Shown: positions 1 to 8,280 of the stretch, piece by piece
How the letters are laid out: each line of letters opens with the position of its first letter
Position numbering within the stretch: position 1 is the first letter of the stretch
Source of the DNA: Aliishimia ponticola
GTDB lineage: Bacteria; Pseudomonadota; Alphaproteobacteria; Rhodobacterales; Rhodobacteraceae
Direction of reading: 5' to 3'
Length of the DNA stretch: 64,000 nucleotides
Assembly: GCF_004803475.1 (NCBI RefSeq)
Contig: NZ_SRKY01000001.1
Span: 1,240,001 to 1,304,000 of the forward strand
Translations under genes and position numbers: made by a program
Notes under the pieces: model-generated
What the model was told of the DNA's origin: nothing
Database searches by the model: none
The model's input: only the letters and a program-made list of their open reading frames with translations

Positions 1-312
1 GTCGGCTGCGCCGCGTTCGCCCGCCACGGTGGACCAGCGCGACAGCACTTCGGTCTGTTTGCCGACCTCCTGGAACAGTTTGGCGCAGGTATATTCGGTG
101 ATGTCCTTGGTGACGGTGAACGTCCCCTGAAGGCCCCACCCCTTCGCATGGACAACGCGTTCGGGGATACGCTCGCGGTTCTGGTGGGCCAGCTTTTCCA
201 GCAATTGATGATCTTCGACCAGAAGCTGACCGCGCGCCCCTGCCGTCTTGGACGTCTTGTTCGTGGGGTACGGGGCGCCGGATGTCGACGTCAGCGTGGG
301 CTTCTTGGTCAT
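1..312 (-). CDS. katA: Monofunctional haem catalase, N-terminal part (cut by window edge)
   Basis: Decomposes hydrogen peroxide to water and oxygen in the cytoplasm. Only the first 104 codons are inside the window; the rest lies to the left. The translation carries the catalase start region: [22 protein letters not shown], which contains the distal catalytic His, and [13 protein letters not shown], the conserved active-site strand. The ATG at 312 is preceded on the minus strand by a GGAGG ribosome site. It lies downstream of the alcohol dehydrogenase gene in the same direction but 90 bases away, so it may have its own promoter. The small-subunit type (KatA) is inferred from the short N-terminus and cannot be settled without the C-terminus. 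Confidence 0.9.
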   Translation of the reverse strand, partial: MTKKPTLTSTSGAPYPTNKTSKTAGARGQLLVEDHQLLEKLAHQNRERIPERVVHAKGWGLQGTFTVTKDITEYTCAKLFQEVGKQTEVLSRWSTVAGERGAAD

Positions 313-384
313 GGGATAAAATCCTCCGTGGAATGGCTTCACATCTGGATGCGAAACGCCCCACGAAGGATTTGGTTCCCGGAT

Positions 385-398
385 CGCGCCGAAGCGCG
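385..398 (-). terminator. Short hairpin after the alcohol dehydrogenase gene
   Basis: CGCGC and GCGCG pair around a four-base loop; in minus-strand RNA the loop reads C(UUCG)G, an extra-stable tetraloop. It sits just past the stop of the alcohol dehydrogenase gene and before the catalase start. There is no clear U-tract, so it may be a weak terminator or a 3' stabiliser. Confidence 0.35.
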
Positions 399-402
399 TC
401 GG

Positions 403-1548
403 TCAGGTCACGGCGTCGATCAGGTCCGCGGTGTTCTCGCGCGTCATCTCCACCGGGTTGCCGCCACAGCTTGGATCTTTGAGCGCGCCTTCAAGGATCG
501 CGGCGCGGTCCGGATCTGTGACGCCCATCTCGGCCAGGCTTTTCGGGATGCCCAGCGTCGCGTTCAGATCGCCGACAAACGCGCGGAAGCCGTCAAAGCC
601 GCCCTCGATCCCAAGATAGGCTCCGGCCATGGCCAGACGGTCCGCGATGGCGTCGCGGTTGAAGTCCAAGACCGCCTGCATCACCACCGCATTGGTCGTG
701 CCGTGATGGGTGTTGTAAAGCGCCCCGATCGGATGGCTGATCGCATGGATTGCGCCCAAACCCTTCTGGAACGCCGTCGCGCCCATCATCGCCGCCGACA
801 TCATATGCGCGCGGGCCTCAAGATCGTCCGCGACCTCATAGGCGCGCGGCAGGTTTTCTTTCACCAGCCGCATCCCTTCCAGCGCGATGCCTTGGCTCAT
901 CGGGTGATAATGCGGCGAACAGAACGCTTCGAAGCAATGCGCAAATGCGTCCATCCCCGTGCCCGCCGTAATCGCCTTGGGCATGCCGACCGTCAGTTCA
1001 GGGTCCGCAATCACGACAGAGGGCAGCACCTTCGGGTGGAAGATGATCTTCTTTTCATGGGTGGCCGAGTTGGTCAGGACAGACGCGCGCCCGACCTCTG
1101 ACCCGGTGCCCGCCGTGGTCGGCACCGCGATATTGGGCGCGATGGCATCCGCATCGGCGCGGGTCCACCAATCGCCGATATCCTCGAAATCCCAGACCGG
1201 GCGGGTTTGCCCCGCCATGAAGGCGACCATCTTCGCCAAATCCAGACCAGAGCCGCCGCCAAAAGCGATCACCCCGTCATGGCCACCCATGCGGAACGCC
1301 TCGACCCCTGCGCCCAGATTGGCCTCTGTCGGGTTCGGATCGACCTCGGAATAGATCGCGCGGCCCAGACCGGCTGCCTCAAGGTGATCCAGCGTGGTTT
1401 GCGTGATCGGCAGCCCGGCCAACCCGCGATCCGTCACCAGAAGCGGCTTGGAGATACCCGCCGCCGCGCATGCCTCTGCGATTTCCTTGATCCGCCCCGC
1501 GCCGAACCGGATCGCGGTGGGATAGGACCAATTGCCCGTCAAGTTCAT
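403..1548 (-). CDS. Iron-containing alcohol dehydrogenase
   Basis: A 381-residue group III alcohol dehydrogenase, NAD(P)-linked, cytoplasmic. Visible motifs are DPNPTEANL, the nucleotide-binding GGGSGLDLAK and the metal-binding helices GTGMDAFAHCFEAF and HAISHPIGALYNTHHG, with the usual Asp/His ligands. The chosen ATG at 1548 overlaps the stop of the upstream aldehyde dehydrogenase gene as ATGA and has GAGGAAAT before it; longer starts would run into the upstream coding region. As last gene of the operon with an aldehyde dehydrogenase and a glutamine-synthetase-like ligase, it probably oxidises the alcohol group of an imported (possibly gamma-glutamylated) amino-alcohol. The substrate is inferred, not shown. 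Confidence 0.88.
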   Translation of the reverse strand: MNLTGNWSYPTAIRFGAGRIKEIAEACAAAGISKPLLVTDRGLAGLPITQTTLDHLEAAGLGRAIYSEVDPNPTEANLGAGVEAFRMGGHDGVIAFGGGSGLDLAKMVAFMAGQTRPVWDFEDIGDWWTRADADAIAPNIAVPTTAGTGSEVGRASVLTNSATHEKKIIFHPKVLPSVVIADPELTVGMPKAITAGTGMDAFAHCFEAFCSPHYHPMSQGIALEGMRLVKENLPRAYEVADDLEARAHMMSAAMMGATAFQKGLGAIHAISHPIGALYNTHHGTTNAVVMQAVLDFNRDAIADRLAMAGAYLGIEGGFDGFRAFVGDLNATLGIPKSLAEMGVTDPDRAAILEGALKDPSCGGNPVEMTRENTADLIDAVT

Positions 1549-2924
1549 GTGGATTTCCTCAAATGATAGGATTTCGGACGTGTGAGGGCCTGATAGCCCA
1601 GCATGGAAAGCGATGCGCCCCGGCCGGTATCCTTGCAGCCGGTCCAGCACAGCGCCGGGTCAAGATAATCGCAGCGGTTCATGAAAATCGTGCCGGTTTC
1701 GATCTGCGCCCCGATCCGTGCGGCGCGTGCGGCATCCTGGGTCCACAACGCGGCAGTCAGGCCAAAGTCGCTGTCATTCATCAGCGCAATGGCGTCCTCG
1801 TCGCCAGAGACCGGCATGATCCCGACCACCGGGCCAAAGCTTTCCTCGCGCATGACGCGCATGTCGTGGGTGACATCCGTCAGTATCTGCGGCGCAAGAT
1901 ACGCGCCGCCATCATCGGCAAAGGCGCTTTCGTCGATCAGTTTGCGCGCGCCCTTGTCCACCGCGTCGGCGATATGTTCGCGCACAAGGGCCGCGAACCG
2001 GCGATGGGCCATCGGACCAATCGTGGTCGCCGGATCAAGAGGATTGCCCAACGTATAGCCCCGGACGATCTCGGTCGCCTTTTCGACGAAGGCGTCAAAA
2101 CGGCTTTCGTGGACGTAAATCCGTTCGATCCCGCAGCAGCACTGGCCGGAGTTGAACATCGCCCCGTCGATCAGCGTCTCTGCCGCCGCATCGATATCGG
2201 CGTCTTCCATGACATAGCCGGGATCTTTGCCGCCCAGTTCCAGCCCGATCCCCGTAAACGTGCCTGCTGCCGCCCGTTCGATGGCCTGCCCGCCGCCGAC
2301 CGACCCGGTGAAGTTAACAAAGCCAAAGCGCCGTTCCGCAATCAGCGCAGAGGTCGCGTCATGGGTCAGATAGACATTCTGGAACACGTCTTCGGGAACG
2401 CCAGCGGCATGGAAAGCGCGCGCCAGCCGTTCGCCCGCCAAAAGGGTCTGCGTCGCGCCTTTCAGCACGACGGCATTGCCCGCGATCAGCGCCGGCGCCA
2501 CCGAATTGATGGCCGTCATATACGGGTAGTTCCAGGGCGAGACGACCAGAACGACGCCATGCGGCTCGCGCAGGATGCGCCGTTCAAAGCTGTCGCTGTC
2601 TTCGATCACCAACGGGGCCAGCGCCTTGGGCGCGATGTCCGCCATGTAAGAGGCCCGCTCGTTCACGCCGCCGAATTCCCCGCCATAGCGCACGGGACGC
2701 CCCATCATCTGCGTCAGTTCGGTCACGACCTCGTCGCCCATCTCGCCCAGCTTGGCGACACCGGCACGCACCAAGGCGATCCGCTCGTCCAGCGGGCGTG
2801 CGGACCATGCCTTTTGCGCAGCCTTGGCCCGGTCGCACGCGGCCTGCGCCGCCGGAAGGCTCAGCGCCTCACGTTCGGCAAAAACGCTCCCATCTATGGG
2901 AGAAATACATTGTAGAAGGCCCAT
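1545..2924 (-). CDS. NAD(P)-dependent aldehyde dehydrogenase
   Basis: A 459-residue aldehyde dehydrogenase that oxidises an aldehyde to a carboxylate. Seen: the PWNYPY cofactor loop, the general-base Glu in GLELGGKDPGYV, and the catalytic cysteine region FNSGQCCCGIERIYVHE, which has three cysteines in a row. The start at 2924 (MGLLQCISPIDG) has GGAAGAAAG just before it; the open frame extends further upstream but that part is low-complexity and unlike the family. Its stop overlaps the alcohol dehydrogenase start by four bases, implying coupled translation and sequential alcohol-aldehyde-acid oxidation. Confidence 0.9.
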   Translation of the reverse strand: MGLLQCISPIDGSVFAEREALSLPAAQAACDRAKAAQKAWSARPLDERIALVRAGVAKLGEMGDEVVTELTQMMGRPVRYGGEFGGVNERASYMADIAPKALAPLVIEDSDSFERRILREPHGVVLVVSPWNYPYMTAINSVAPALIAGNAVVLKGATQTLLAGERLARAFHAAGVPEDVFQNVYLTHDATSALIAERRFGFVNFTGSVGGGQAIERAAAGTFTGIGLELGGKDPGYVMEDADIDAAAETLIDGAMFNSGQCCCGIERIYVHESRFDAFVEKATEIVRGYTLGNPLDPATTIGPMAHRRFAALVREHIADAVDKGARKLIDESAFADDGGAYLAPQILTDVTHDMRVMREESFGPVVGIMPVSGDEDAIALMNDSDFGLTAALWTQDAARAARIGAQIETGTIFMNRCDYLDPALCWTGCKDTGRGASLSMLGYQALTRPKSYHLRKST

Positions 2925-2995
2925 TCTTTCTTCCTGCGTCACTTTCGTTTCGTTCCTCGCCGCGCGCGCCCCGCGCCCGATTTTTCCTGCCCGGT

Positions 2996-4360
2996 TTATG
3001 CCCGTTCGAAACCGCGGGCGATTTCCCAGTCGGTCACCGCGCGGTCGAATTCCTCTTGCTCCCATTCGGCGCAGCGGACGTAGTGATCGACCACGTCATC
3101 GCCCAGTTCATCACGCATAATCCGCGAAGTCCGCAGCGTTTCGGTGGCCCCGCGCAGGGTCGACGGGATGCTTGGCGCGTCATTGGCGTCATAGGCGTCG
3201 CCGGAATGGGCACCGGGCAGTTCCAGCCCCGCCTCGACACCGGCCAGCCCCGCCGCCAGCAAGGCCGAAATCGCCAGATAGGGGTTCATGTCCGAGCCAC
3301 CGATGCGCGTTTCGATCCGTACCGCCTTGGTCCCCTCGCCCACAAGGCGGAAGGCCGCCGTGCGGTTATCGACGGACCAGACGGCCTTGGTCGGGGCGAA
3401 AGTGCCCTTGGCAAAGCGTTTGTAACTGTTGACGTAAGGCGCAAGAAACACCGTGAAATCGGGGACATGGGCGATCAGCCCGGCCACGAATTGCTGCATC
3501 AGCGTGGACATGCCATGCGCGCCGTCCGGGTCGAAGAACGCGTTCTCGCCATCCTTCCACAACGACAGGTGCACGTGGCTGGAGGAGCCCACCCGCGCCG
3601 TGTCCCATTTGGGCAGGAACGTCACCGCATGCCCTTGCTGCCACGCGATTTCCTTGACCGCGTGTTTCGCCAAGGTGTGATGATCGGCGCAGGCCAGCGC
3701 TTCGGCATAGCGGATGTTGAGCTCTTCCTGCCCCGCTTCGGCCTCGCCCTTGGTGCCTTCGACCGGCACGCCCATCGCGTAAAGGTGGTTGCGCACCGGG
3801 CGCAGGACCGCTTCTTCCTTGGTGGTCTGGAAGATGTTGTAATCTTCGTTATAGGCGCTGATCGGCTGCATGTCGCGGTAGCCGCCCTTGCGCAGTTCCT
3901 CAAAGCTTTTGGCAAAGAGAAAGAATTCCAGTTCGGTGGCGGTGATCGGCGTGAGGCCGATTGCGGCGCAGCGGCTCATCTGCCGTTTCAGCATGGCGCG
4001 CGGACTGACCGAGATTTCCTCGTGCGTGTGATGATCGAGAATGTCGCACAGCACCATGGCGGTGCCTTCCAGCCATGGCACGGGGCGCAGCGTCGCCAGA
4101 TCCGGCTTCATCACATAGTCGCCATAGCCCTGTTCCCACGAGGTCGTCGCATAGCCATCGGGCGTCGCCATTTCCAGATCGGTGGCCAGCAGGTAATCGC
4201 AGCAATGGGTTTCTTCCCACGCGCTATCGACGAAGTGCTGCGCCACAAAGCGTTTGCCCATCAGCCGCCCCTGCATGTCCACGATGCAGGCCAGAACGGT
4301 ATCGATGCGACCCTCGGCCGTTGCGGATTTAAGATCCTCGAAAGTCATGGGCGTGGGCAT
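2996..4360 (-). CDS. Glutamine-synthetase-like gamma-glutamyl-amine ligase
   Basis: A 454-residue protein of the glutamine synthetase fold: N-terminal beta-Grasp part, then the catalytic barrel with ATELEFF, KGEAEAGQEELNI, the ATP-site SSSHVHLSLW, and the Arg/Glu region RIETRIGGSDMNPYLA. It resembles the PuuA/GlnA3/IpuC group that joins glutamate to an amine, rather than housekeeping GlnA: it sits in a catabolic operon with a transporter, an alcohol dehydrogenase and an aldehyde dehydrogenase, with no nitrogen-regulation genes. Start at 4360 has GAGGAA nine bases upstream. The amine used is unknown; polyamine or amino-alcohol are the main options. Confidence 0.85.
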   Translation of the reverse strand: MPTPMTFEDLKSATAEGRIDTVLACIVDMQGRLMGKRFVAQHFVDSAWEETHCCDYLLATDLEMATPDGYATTSWEQGYGDYVMKPDLATLRPVPWLEGTAMVLCDILDHHTHEEISVSPRAMLKRQMSRCAAIGLTPITATELEFFLFAKSFEELRKGGYRDMQPISAYNEDYNIFQTTKEEAVLRPVRNHLYAMGVPVEGTKGEAEAGQEELNIRYAEALACADHHTLAKHAVKEIAWQQGHAVTFLPKWDTARVGSSSHVHLSLWKDGENAFFDPDGAHGMSTLMQQFVAGLIAHVPDFTVFLAPYVNSYKRFAKGTFAPTKAVWSVDNRTAAFRLVGEGTKAVRIETRIGGSDMNPYLAISALLAAGLAGVEAGLELPGAHSGDAYDANDAPSIPSTLRGATETLRTSRIMRDELGDDVVDHYVRCAEWEQEEFDRAVTDWEIARGFERA

Positions 4361-4389
4361 TGCGCGGTATTCCTCTGTTATCAGTCGGA

Positions 4390-4413
4390 GACCGGCCCCT
4401 TGCGGGACCGGTC
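4390..4413 (-). terminator. Hairpin after the TRAP binding-protein gene
   Basis: A ten-pair stem (one G-U pair in minus-strand RNA) with a four-base loop lies between the TRAP binding-protein gene and the ligase gene. There is no U-tract. It is one of five such hairpins directly after solute-binding-protein genes in this window, so attenuation or 3'-end protection is more likely than full termination. Confidence 0.5.
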
Positions 4414-4468
4414 AAGTCTTGTCTGGTCGGGGGCGTGCGGTGCCGCCCACCCCCTTCTGCCGCGCAGA

Positions 4469-5503
4469 TCAGCCGTAGCGATAGGGACGGCCCGCCTTCT
4501 GCATGTCGGCGTTGTACTTCTTGATGATCTCCACCACCTTCGCCTTGGTCGGGCTTTCGGCAGCGATTTCATCCCAGAACTTGATCGCGGCCTCTTCGAC
4601 CTGCGCCCATTCCGCGTCGGGGATGGTGGTGAGTTCCATCTTGGTGCCATCCACACGCAGCGAGGCTTCACCGCCCCAATACCACCATTGGCGATAGTAA
4701 TGCGACTGGTCACAGCACACGCGGAACAGCGTCTGAAGGTCTTCGGGCAATTCGTTCCAGCGGTCCATATTGGCGAAGAACGAGCCGGCCCATGCGCCCG
4801 AGATGTTGTTCGTCAGGAAGTAGTTGGTCACATCCGCCCAGCCGACAGTGTAGTCTTCGGTGATACCGGACCACGCGATCCCGTCGAGTTCCCCGGTCTG
4901 CACCGCGACTTCGATGTCCTCCCATGGCAGCGTCACCGGCACCACGCCAAACTGGCTGAGGAAACGGCCCGCGGTCGGGAAGGTGAAGACGCGCTTGCCC
5001 TTGAGGTCCGCAAGGCTGCGGATCGGGTCCTTGGTCGCGAAGTGGCACGGATCCCATGCCCCGGCAGAAATATGTTTGACCCCAACGGCGGAATATTCCT
5101 CGTCCCAGATCTCGTTCAGGCCGTATTGGTTGAACAGGACCGGCACATCGAGCGAATAGCGCGACGCAAAGGGGAAATACCCACCGAACACGGTAACATC
5201 CGTGGGCGAGGCCATGGAATCGTCATCCGATTGCACCGCATCGATCGTGCCGCGCTGCATGGCGCGGAACAGTTCGCCCGTGGGCACAAGCTGGTCGGCA
5301 TAGAACAGTTCAATCTGCATCCGGTCGCCCGCGATCTTGTTGAACATCTCAATCGCCGGGTCGATCACATGCGCCGCAAGTGCCGGACCGGCATAGGTCT
5401 GCATCCGCCATTTGATCGTGCTTTGCGCAATGGCCGGGGCCGCCAGCGGCGTCGCGGCTGCACCAAGCGCGGTGGTTTTCAGGAAATTACGTCTTGTCGT
5501 CAT
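4469..5503 (-). CDS. TRAP transporter solute-binding protein (DctP family)
   Basis: A 344-residue periplasmic binding protein of a TRAP transporter. It begins with a twin-arginine signal (TTRRNFLKTTALGAAATPLAAPAIAQS overlaps this; key residues RRNFLK and the AIAQ cleavage area), so it is probably exported folded by Tat. The mature part has DctP-family features such as RAMQRGTIDAVQSD and DLKGKRVFTFPTAG. Start at 5503 has AAGGAGAG seven bases upstream. Together with the DctQ and DctM genes upstream in the operon it imports one substrate, which is likely an organic acid or small zwitterion but cannot be named. Confidence 0.9.
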   Translation of the reverse strand: MTTRRNFLKTTALGAAATPLAAPAIAQSTIKWRMQTYAGPALAAHVIDPAIEMFNKIAGDRMQIELFYADQLVPTGELFRAMQRGTIDAVQSDDDSMASPTDVTVFGGYFPFASRYSLDVPVLFNQYGLNEIWDEEYSAVGVKHISAGAWDPCHFATKDPIRSLADLKGKRVFTFPTAGRFLSQFGVVPVTLPWEDIEVAVQTGELDGIAWSGITEDYTVGWADVTNYFLTNNISGAWAGSFFANMDRWNELPEDLQTLFRVCCDQSHYYRQWWYWGGEASLRVDGTKMELTTIPDAEWAQVEEAAIKFWDEIAAESPTKAKVVEIIKKYNADMQKAGRPYRYG

Positions 5504-5528
5504 TTTCTCTCTCTCCTTGTCAATCAAG

Positions 5529-5543
5529 CCCCGTTGACCGGGG
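5529..5543 (-). other. Small hairpin between TRAP permease and binding-protein genes
   Basis: CCCCG and CGGGG pair around TTGAC in the 49-base gap between the large permease gene and the binding-protein gene. It may shape the 5' end of a processed binding-protein message. Short stem, so weak evidence. Confidence 0.3.
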
Positions 5544-5552
5544 TCTTTTCCG

Positions 5553-6872
5553 TCATTTTCCGTAAACGTAATCGGGCAACCACAGGGCGATCTGTGGGAA
5601 GGCCATCAGGATAACCAGAGCCACGACCATCACACCCACGAAGGGGATGATCGAAACATAAATGTCGCGCAGGCCGATCTCCGGCGGGGCCATGGCGCGC
5701 ATCAGGAACAGGTTATAGCCGAAGGGCGGCGTCATATAGGCGATCTGCGTGGTGATCGTATAAAGCACGCCATACCAGATCAGGTCGAACCCCAGCGCGC
5801 CCACCAGCGGCACGTATAGCGGGGCGACAATCACCAGCATGGCGGTGTCATCCAGAAACGTGCCCATGATGATGAAGCTCAGCTGCATCAGGATCAGGAT
5901 CATCCACGGGCTCAGGCCCAGCTGTTCGGTAAAGAGGCTGTCAATCGCCCGCACCGCGCCCAGCCCGTCGAAAATCGCGCCAAAGCCCAGCGCCGCAAGG
6001 ATGATCCACATGAACATGCAGGAAATCCCCAAGGTCTGCCGGGTCGAGGTTTCAAAGACCTTCCACGACATGCGCCCCTTCGCCACGGCGGCGAAAAAGG
6101 CGGTAAGCGCCCCGATGGCCGAGCTTTCGACAAGCGAGGTCCACCCGTTCACGAAAGGCACCATCATGGCAGCGAAAATCAGCAACGGCAGCACGCCCGC
6201 CCCAAGAAGGCGGATTTTCTCGGCGCGCGGCACGTCACCCGCATCGGGCAAGGCGGGGCCAAGCTCTGGCTGGATACGGCAGCGCAGCCAGATATAGACC
6301 ACGAACATTGCCGCCATCATCAGCCCTGGCACGATCCCGGCCAGCCACAATTGCCCCACCGGTTGGCGCGCGATCATCGCGTAAAGCACCAGCACCACCG
6401 AGGGCGGCACCAGAATCCCAAGGCTCGATCCCGCCTGGATGACGCCCGTCACCATGCGCTTGTCATACCCGCGCCGCAGCAATTCAGGCAGCGCAATGGT
6501 CGCGCCGATGGCCATACCCGCAACGCTGAGCCCGTTCATGGCAGAGATCAGCACCATCAGCCCGATTGTCCCGATCGCCAAGCCGCCATTCATCTGCCCG
6601 AACCAGACATGGAACATGGCATAAAGATCGTCCGCCAGACCGCTTTCGCTGAGGACATAGCCCATGAAAATGAACATCGGCAGCGTCAGCAGCGGATACC
6701 ACTTCATCAGCTTCATCGCCGCCGCAAAGGGAATGTCCTGCCCGCCGGTCCCATAGAGCGCCAGCGCGGCAATACAGGCCACGGCGCCAATCGCGCCAAA
6801 GACGCGCTGCCCCGTCAGCAACAGCAGCAGCATCGTGGCGAACATGAACAGTGCGATATTTTCCTGGCTCAT
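5553..6872 (-). CDS. TRAP transporter large permease (DctM family)
   Basis: A 439-residue inner-membrane protein with about twelve hydrophobic segments, the ion-coupled translocation subunit of the TRAP system. Recognisable family stretches are ALPELLRRGYDKRMVTG, IQAGSSLGILVPPS and the C-terminal ITTQIAYMTPPFGYNLFLM. Length matches the family. The start overlaps the stop of the small permease gene (ATGA at 6869-6872), so the two membrane subunits are translationally coupled. Confidence 0.93.
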   Translation of the reverse strand: MSQENIALFMFATMLLLLLTGQRVFGAIGAVACIAALALYGTGGQDIPFAAAMKLMKWYPLLTLPMFIFMGYVLSESGLADDLYAMFHVWFGQMNGGLAIGTIGLMVLISAMNGLSVAGMAIGATIALPELLRRGYDKRMVTGVIQAGSSLGILVPPSVVLVLYAMIARQPVGQLWLAGIVPGLMMAAMFVVYIWLRCRIQPELGPALPDAGDVPRAEKIRLLGAGVLPLLIFAAMMVPFVNGWTSLVESSAIGALTAFFAAVAKGRMSWKVFETSTRQTLGISCMFMWIILAALGFGAIFDGLGAVRAIDSLFTEQLGLSPWMILILMQLSFIIMGTFLDDTAMLVIVAPLYVPLVGALGFDLIWYGVLYTITTQIAYMTPPFGYNLFLMRAMAPPEIGLRDIYVSIIPFVGVMVVALVILMAFPQIALWLPDYVYGK

Positions 6873-7453
6873 ATTGCGGCCTCCGGGATGTCATGGCCCG
6901 CGAGCCTTGCAATATCTTTGAAAAACTCGGCCACAGCCTGAAGCAGCATCAGGAAAATTCCCAGGATCATCAGCGCCTTGACCGGCCAGATAAAGGGCCG
7001 CCACGCGGTCGAAGACCGCTCCAGCCGGCCGATCTCTTCGCTGCCGGTCAGCAGCCCCCCGAAGAAGGAAAACGGCTCTGTGCCCCAATAGCCCAGCGAA
7101 TAGGCCGTGGACCCCAGACCGCCATAGAACAGCACGCCGAGATAGAAGATCAGGAAGAACACGGTGAAGGCGTCGATGGCCGCTTTGCGCCGCACGCTCC
7201 AACCGCTATAGAACAGGTCCATCCGAACGTTGGACCCCATCTGGATCGCATAAGGCCCGCCGATCATGTAATAGGCGACCATTGCGAACTGCGCCATTTC
7301 CAGCGTCCAGAGAGAGGGCAGAAAGAACGTCTTCGAGATCGATGACCACAGCAAGATCGCCATCATGACGAACAGGCCATACATCATGATCCGCCCGACC
7401 CGCCGGTTTACCGCATCGACCACACGAACATAGGACAGCATCACCCCGATCAT
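6869..7453 (-). CDS. TRAP transporter small permease (DctQ family)
   Basis: A 194-residue membrane protein with four predicted transmembrane segments and the DctQ-like section YMIGGPYAIQMGSNVRMDLFY. It pairs with the large permease. The ATG at 7453 overlaps the upstream stop as ATGA; a longer upstream start lacks support. The N-terminus is somewhat extended and the fourth helix lies near residues 165-185. Confidence 0.85.
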   Translation of the reverse strand: MIGVMLSYVRVVDAVNRRVGRIMMYGLFVMMAILLWSSISKTFFLPSLWTLEMAQFAMVAYYMIGGPYAIQMGSNVRMDLFYSGWSVRRKAAIDAFTVFFLIFYLGVLFYGGLGSTAYSLGYWGTEPFSFFGGLLTGSEEIGRLERSSTAWRPFIWPVKALMILGIFLMLLQAVAEFFKDIARLAGHDIPEAAI

Positions 7454-8190
7454 GCGGTCACCTCTTCCACGCGCGCGAACCACTTGCCCAGCATCTCGGC
7501 CATCGCCGCTTCGGACGCCGGGCCGGTCAGCAGGTCGTTGCGGATTTCAATCATGACGCTGGGGATGCCGTTCTCTGCCCCGTGCAGATCAAGCGTATGC
7601 GCGACACCATCGGCAGCGCTGTAGGGTTCGTTCAGGCGGATGTCATGCCCCAGCGGCGCTGTGTCCATCATGGCGCGGGCGATCCGATCGTCGCGACCAT
7701 GCAGAAGGCCGATTTCGACCTGACGGGCCACGCCGCGAAAGACCGGCGTGAAGCTGTGGATGGTGATAAGGCAGTGCGGGCGCTGATCCGCGATCTGCGC
7801 GGCAAGGCGGGTGCGGAATGGCGTGTAGACACGGTCGACCCTGTCTTGCCGTGCGGCCTCGGTCAGCTCGCGATTGCCCGGAATATCAAAGGTTTCGCTT
7901 TTCTCTGGCACCGCGTCGCGCGCCTGCGGTGGGCGATTGCAGTCATAGACCAAGCGCGAGATCCCGCCATGCACCAGCGGTGCGCCCAGCTGCCCCGCCA
8001 GCGCCTTGGCCACGCCCAGCGCGCCCGGATCCCAGGCGATATGGCTATCGCGCAATTCCGCTGGCAGCCCCAGATCGCCCAATGCAGACGGAATGTCATT
8101 GGCTGCATGTTCGCACACGACCAGCACGCCCGCCCCGTCCTTGCCCGGCACCACATGGACCGGTTCGATTTCCCACCCGAGTTTCGTCAT
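7450..8190 (-). CDS. N-formylglutamate amidohydrolase family enzyme
   Basis: A 246-residue zinc amidohydrolase of the FGase family (PF05013 type). Seen: VVCEHAANDIP near the N-terminus with a metal-binding Glu/His pair, the GGISRLVYDCNRPP segment, CLITIHSFTPVF with a second metal His, and VMIEIRNDLL near the end. The known family cleaves N-formyl-glutamate (HutG) or related amides. No histidine-degradation genes are nearby, and it is the first gene of an operon with a glutamine-synthetase-like ligase, so hydrolysis of a gamma-glutamyl or N-acyl amide made by the pathway is an attractive inference. Confidence 0.82.
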   Translation of the reverse strand: MTKLGWEIEPVHVVPGKDGAGVLVVCEHAANDIPSALGDLGLPAELRDSHIAWDPGALGVAKALAGQLGAPLVHGGISRLVYDCNRPPQARDAVPEKSETFDIPGNRELTEAARQDRVDRVYTPFRTRLAAQIADQRPHCLITIHSFTPVFRGVARQVEIGLLHGRDDRIARAMMDTAPLGHDIRLNEPYSAADGVAHTLDLHGAENGIPSVMIEIRNDLLTGPASEAAMAEMLGKWFARVEEVTA

Positions 8191-8280
8191 GCCCCGACCC
8201 TAGAGGCAGCCACCCGCCCCCTGTCAAGACGATTTATGAAAATCCTTGAACAGATTTGATCCTTCTGTAAAGAATTGCAC
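8191..8280. promoter_or_regulatory. Divergent promoter region with RpiR-type half-sites
   Basis: The 90 bases between the TRAP/ligase operon and the rpiR-like gene hold three alternating copies of one five-base half-site: GATTT at 8231, AAATC at 8240 and GATTT at 8253. The pairs 8231-8244 and 8240-8257 form inverted repeats. This is a plausible operator array for the adjacent RpiR protein, which would control both directions. Promoter elements themselves are not obvious. Confidence 0.4.

Noticed and set aside
2996-4360. Housekeeping glutamine synthetase glnA
   Set aside because: Operon context with TRAP transporter and dehydrogenases and absence of glnB favour a gamma-glutamyl-amine ligase.
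2798-5614. Long plus-strand open frame opposite the ligase and TRAP binding-protein genes
   Set aside because: Antisense shadow with biased Arg/His/Gly composition; the minus-strand genes have clear motifs and ribosome sites.
7450-8190. Histidine degradation enzyme HutG
   Set aside because: No hutU, hutH or hutI genes in the region.
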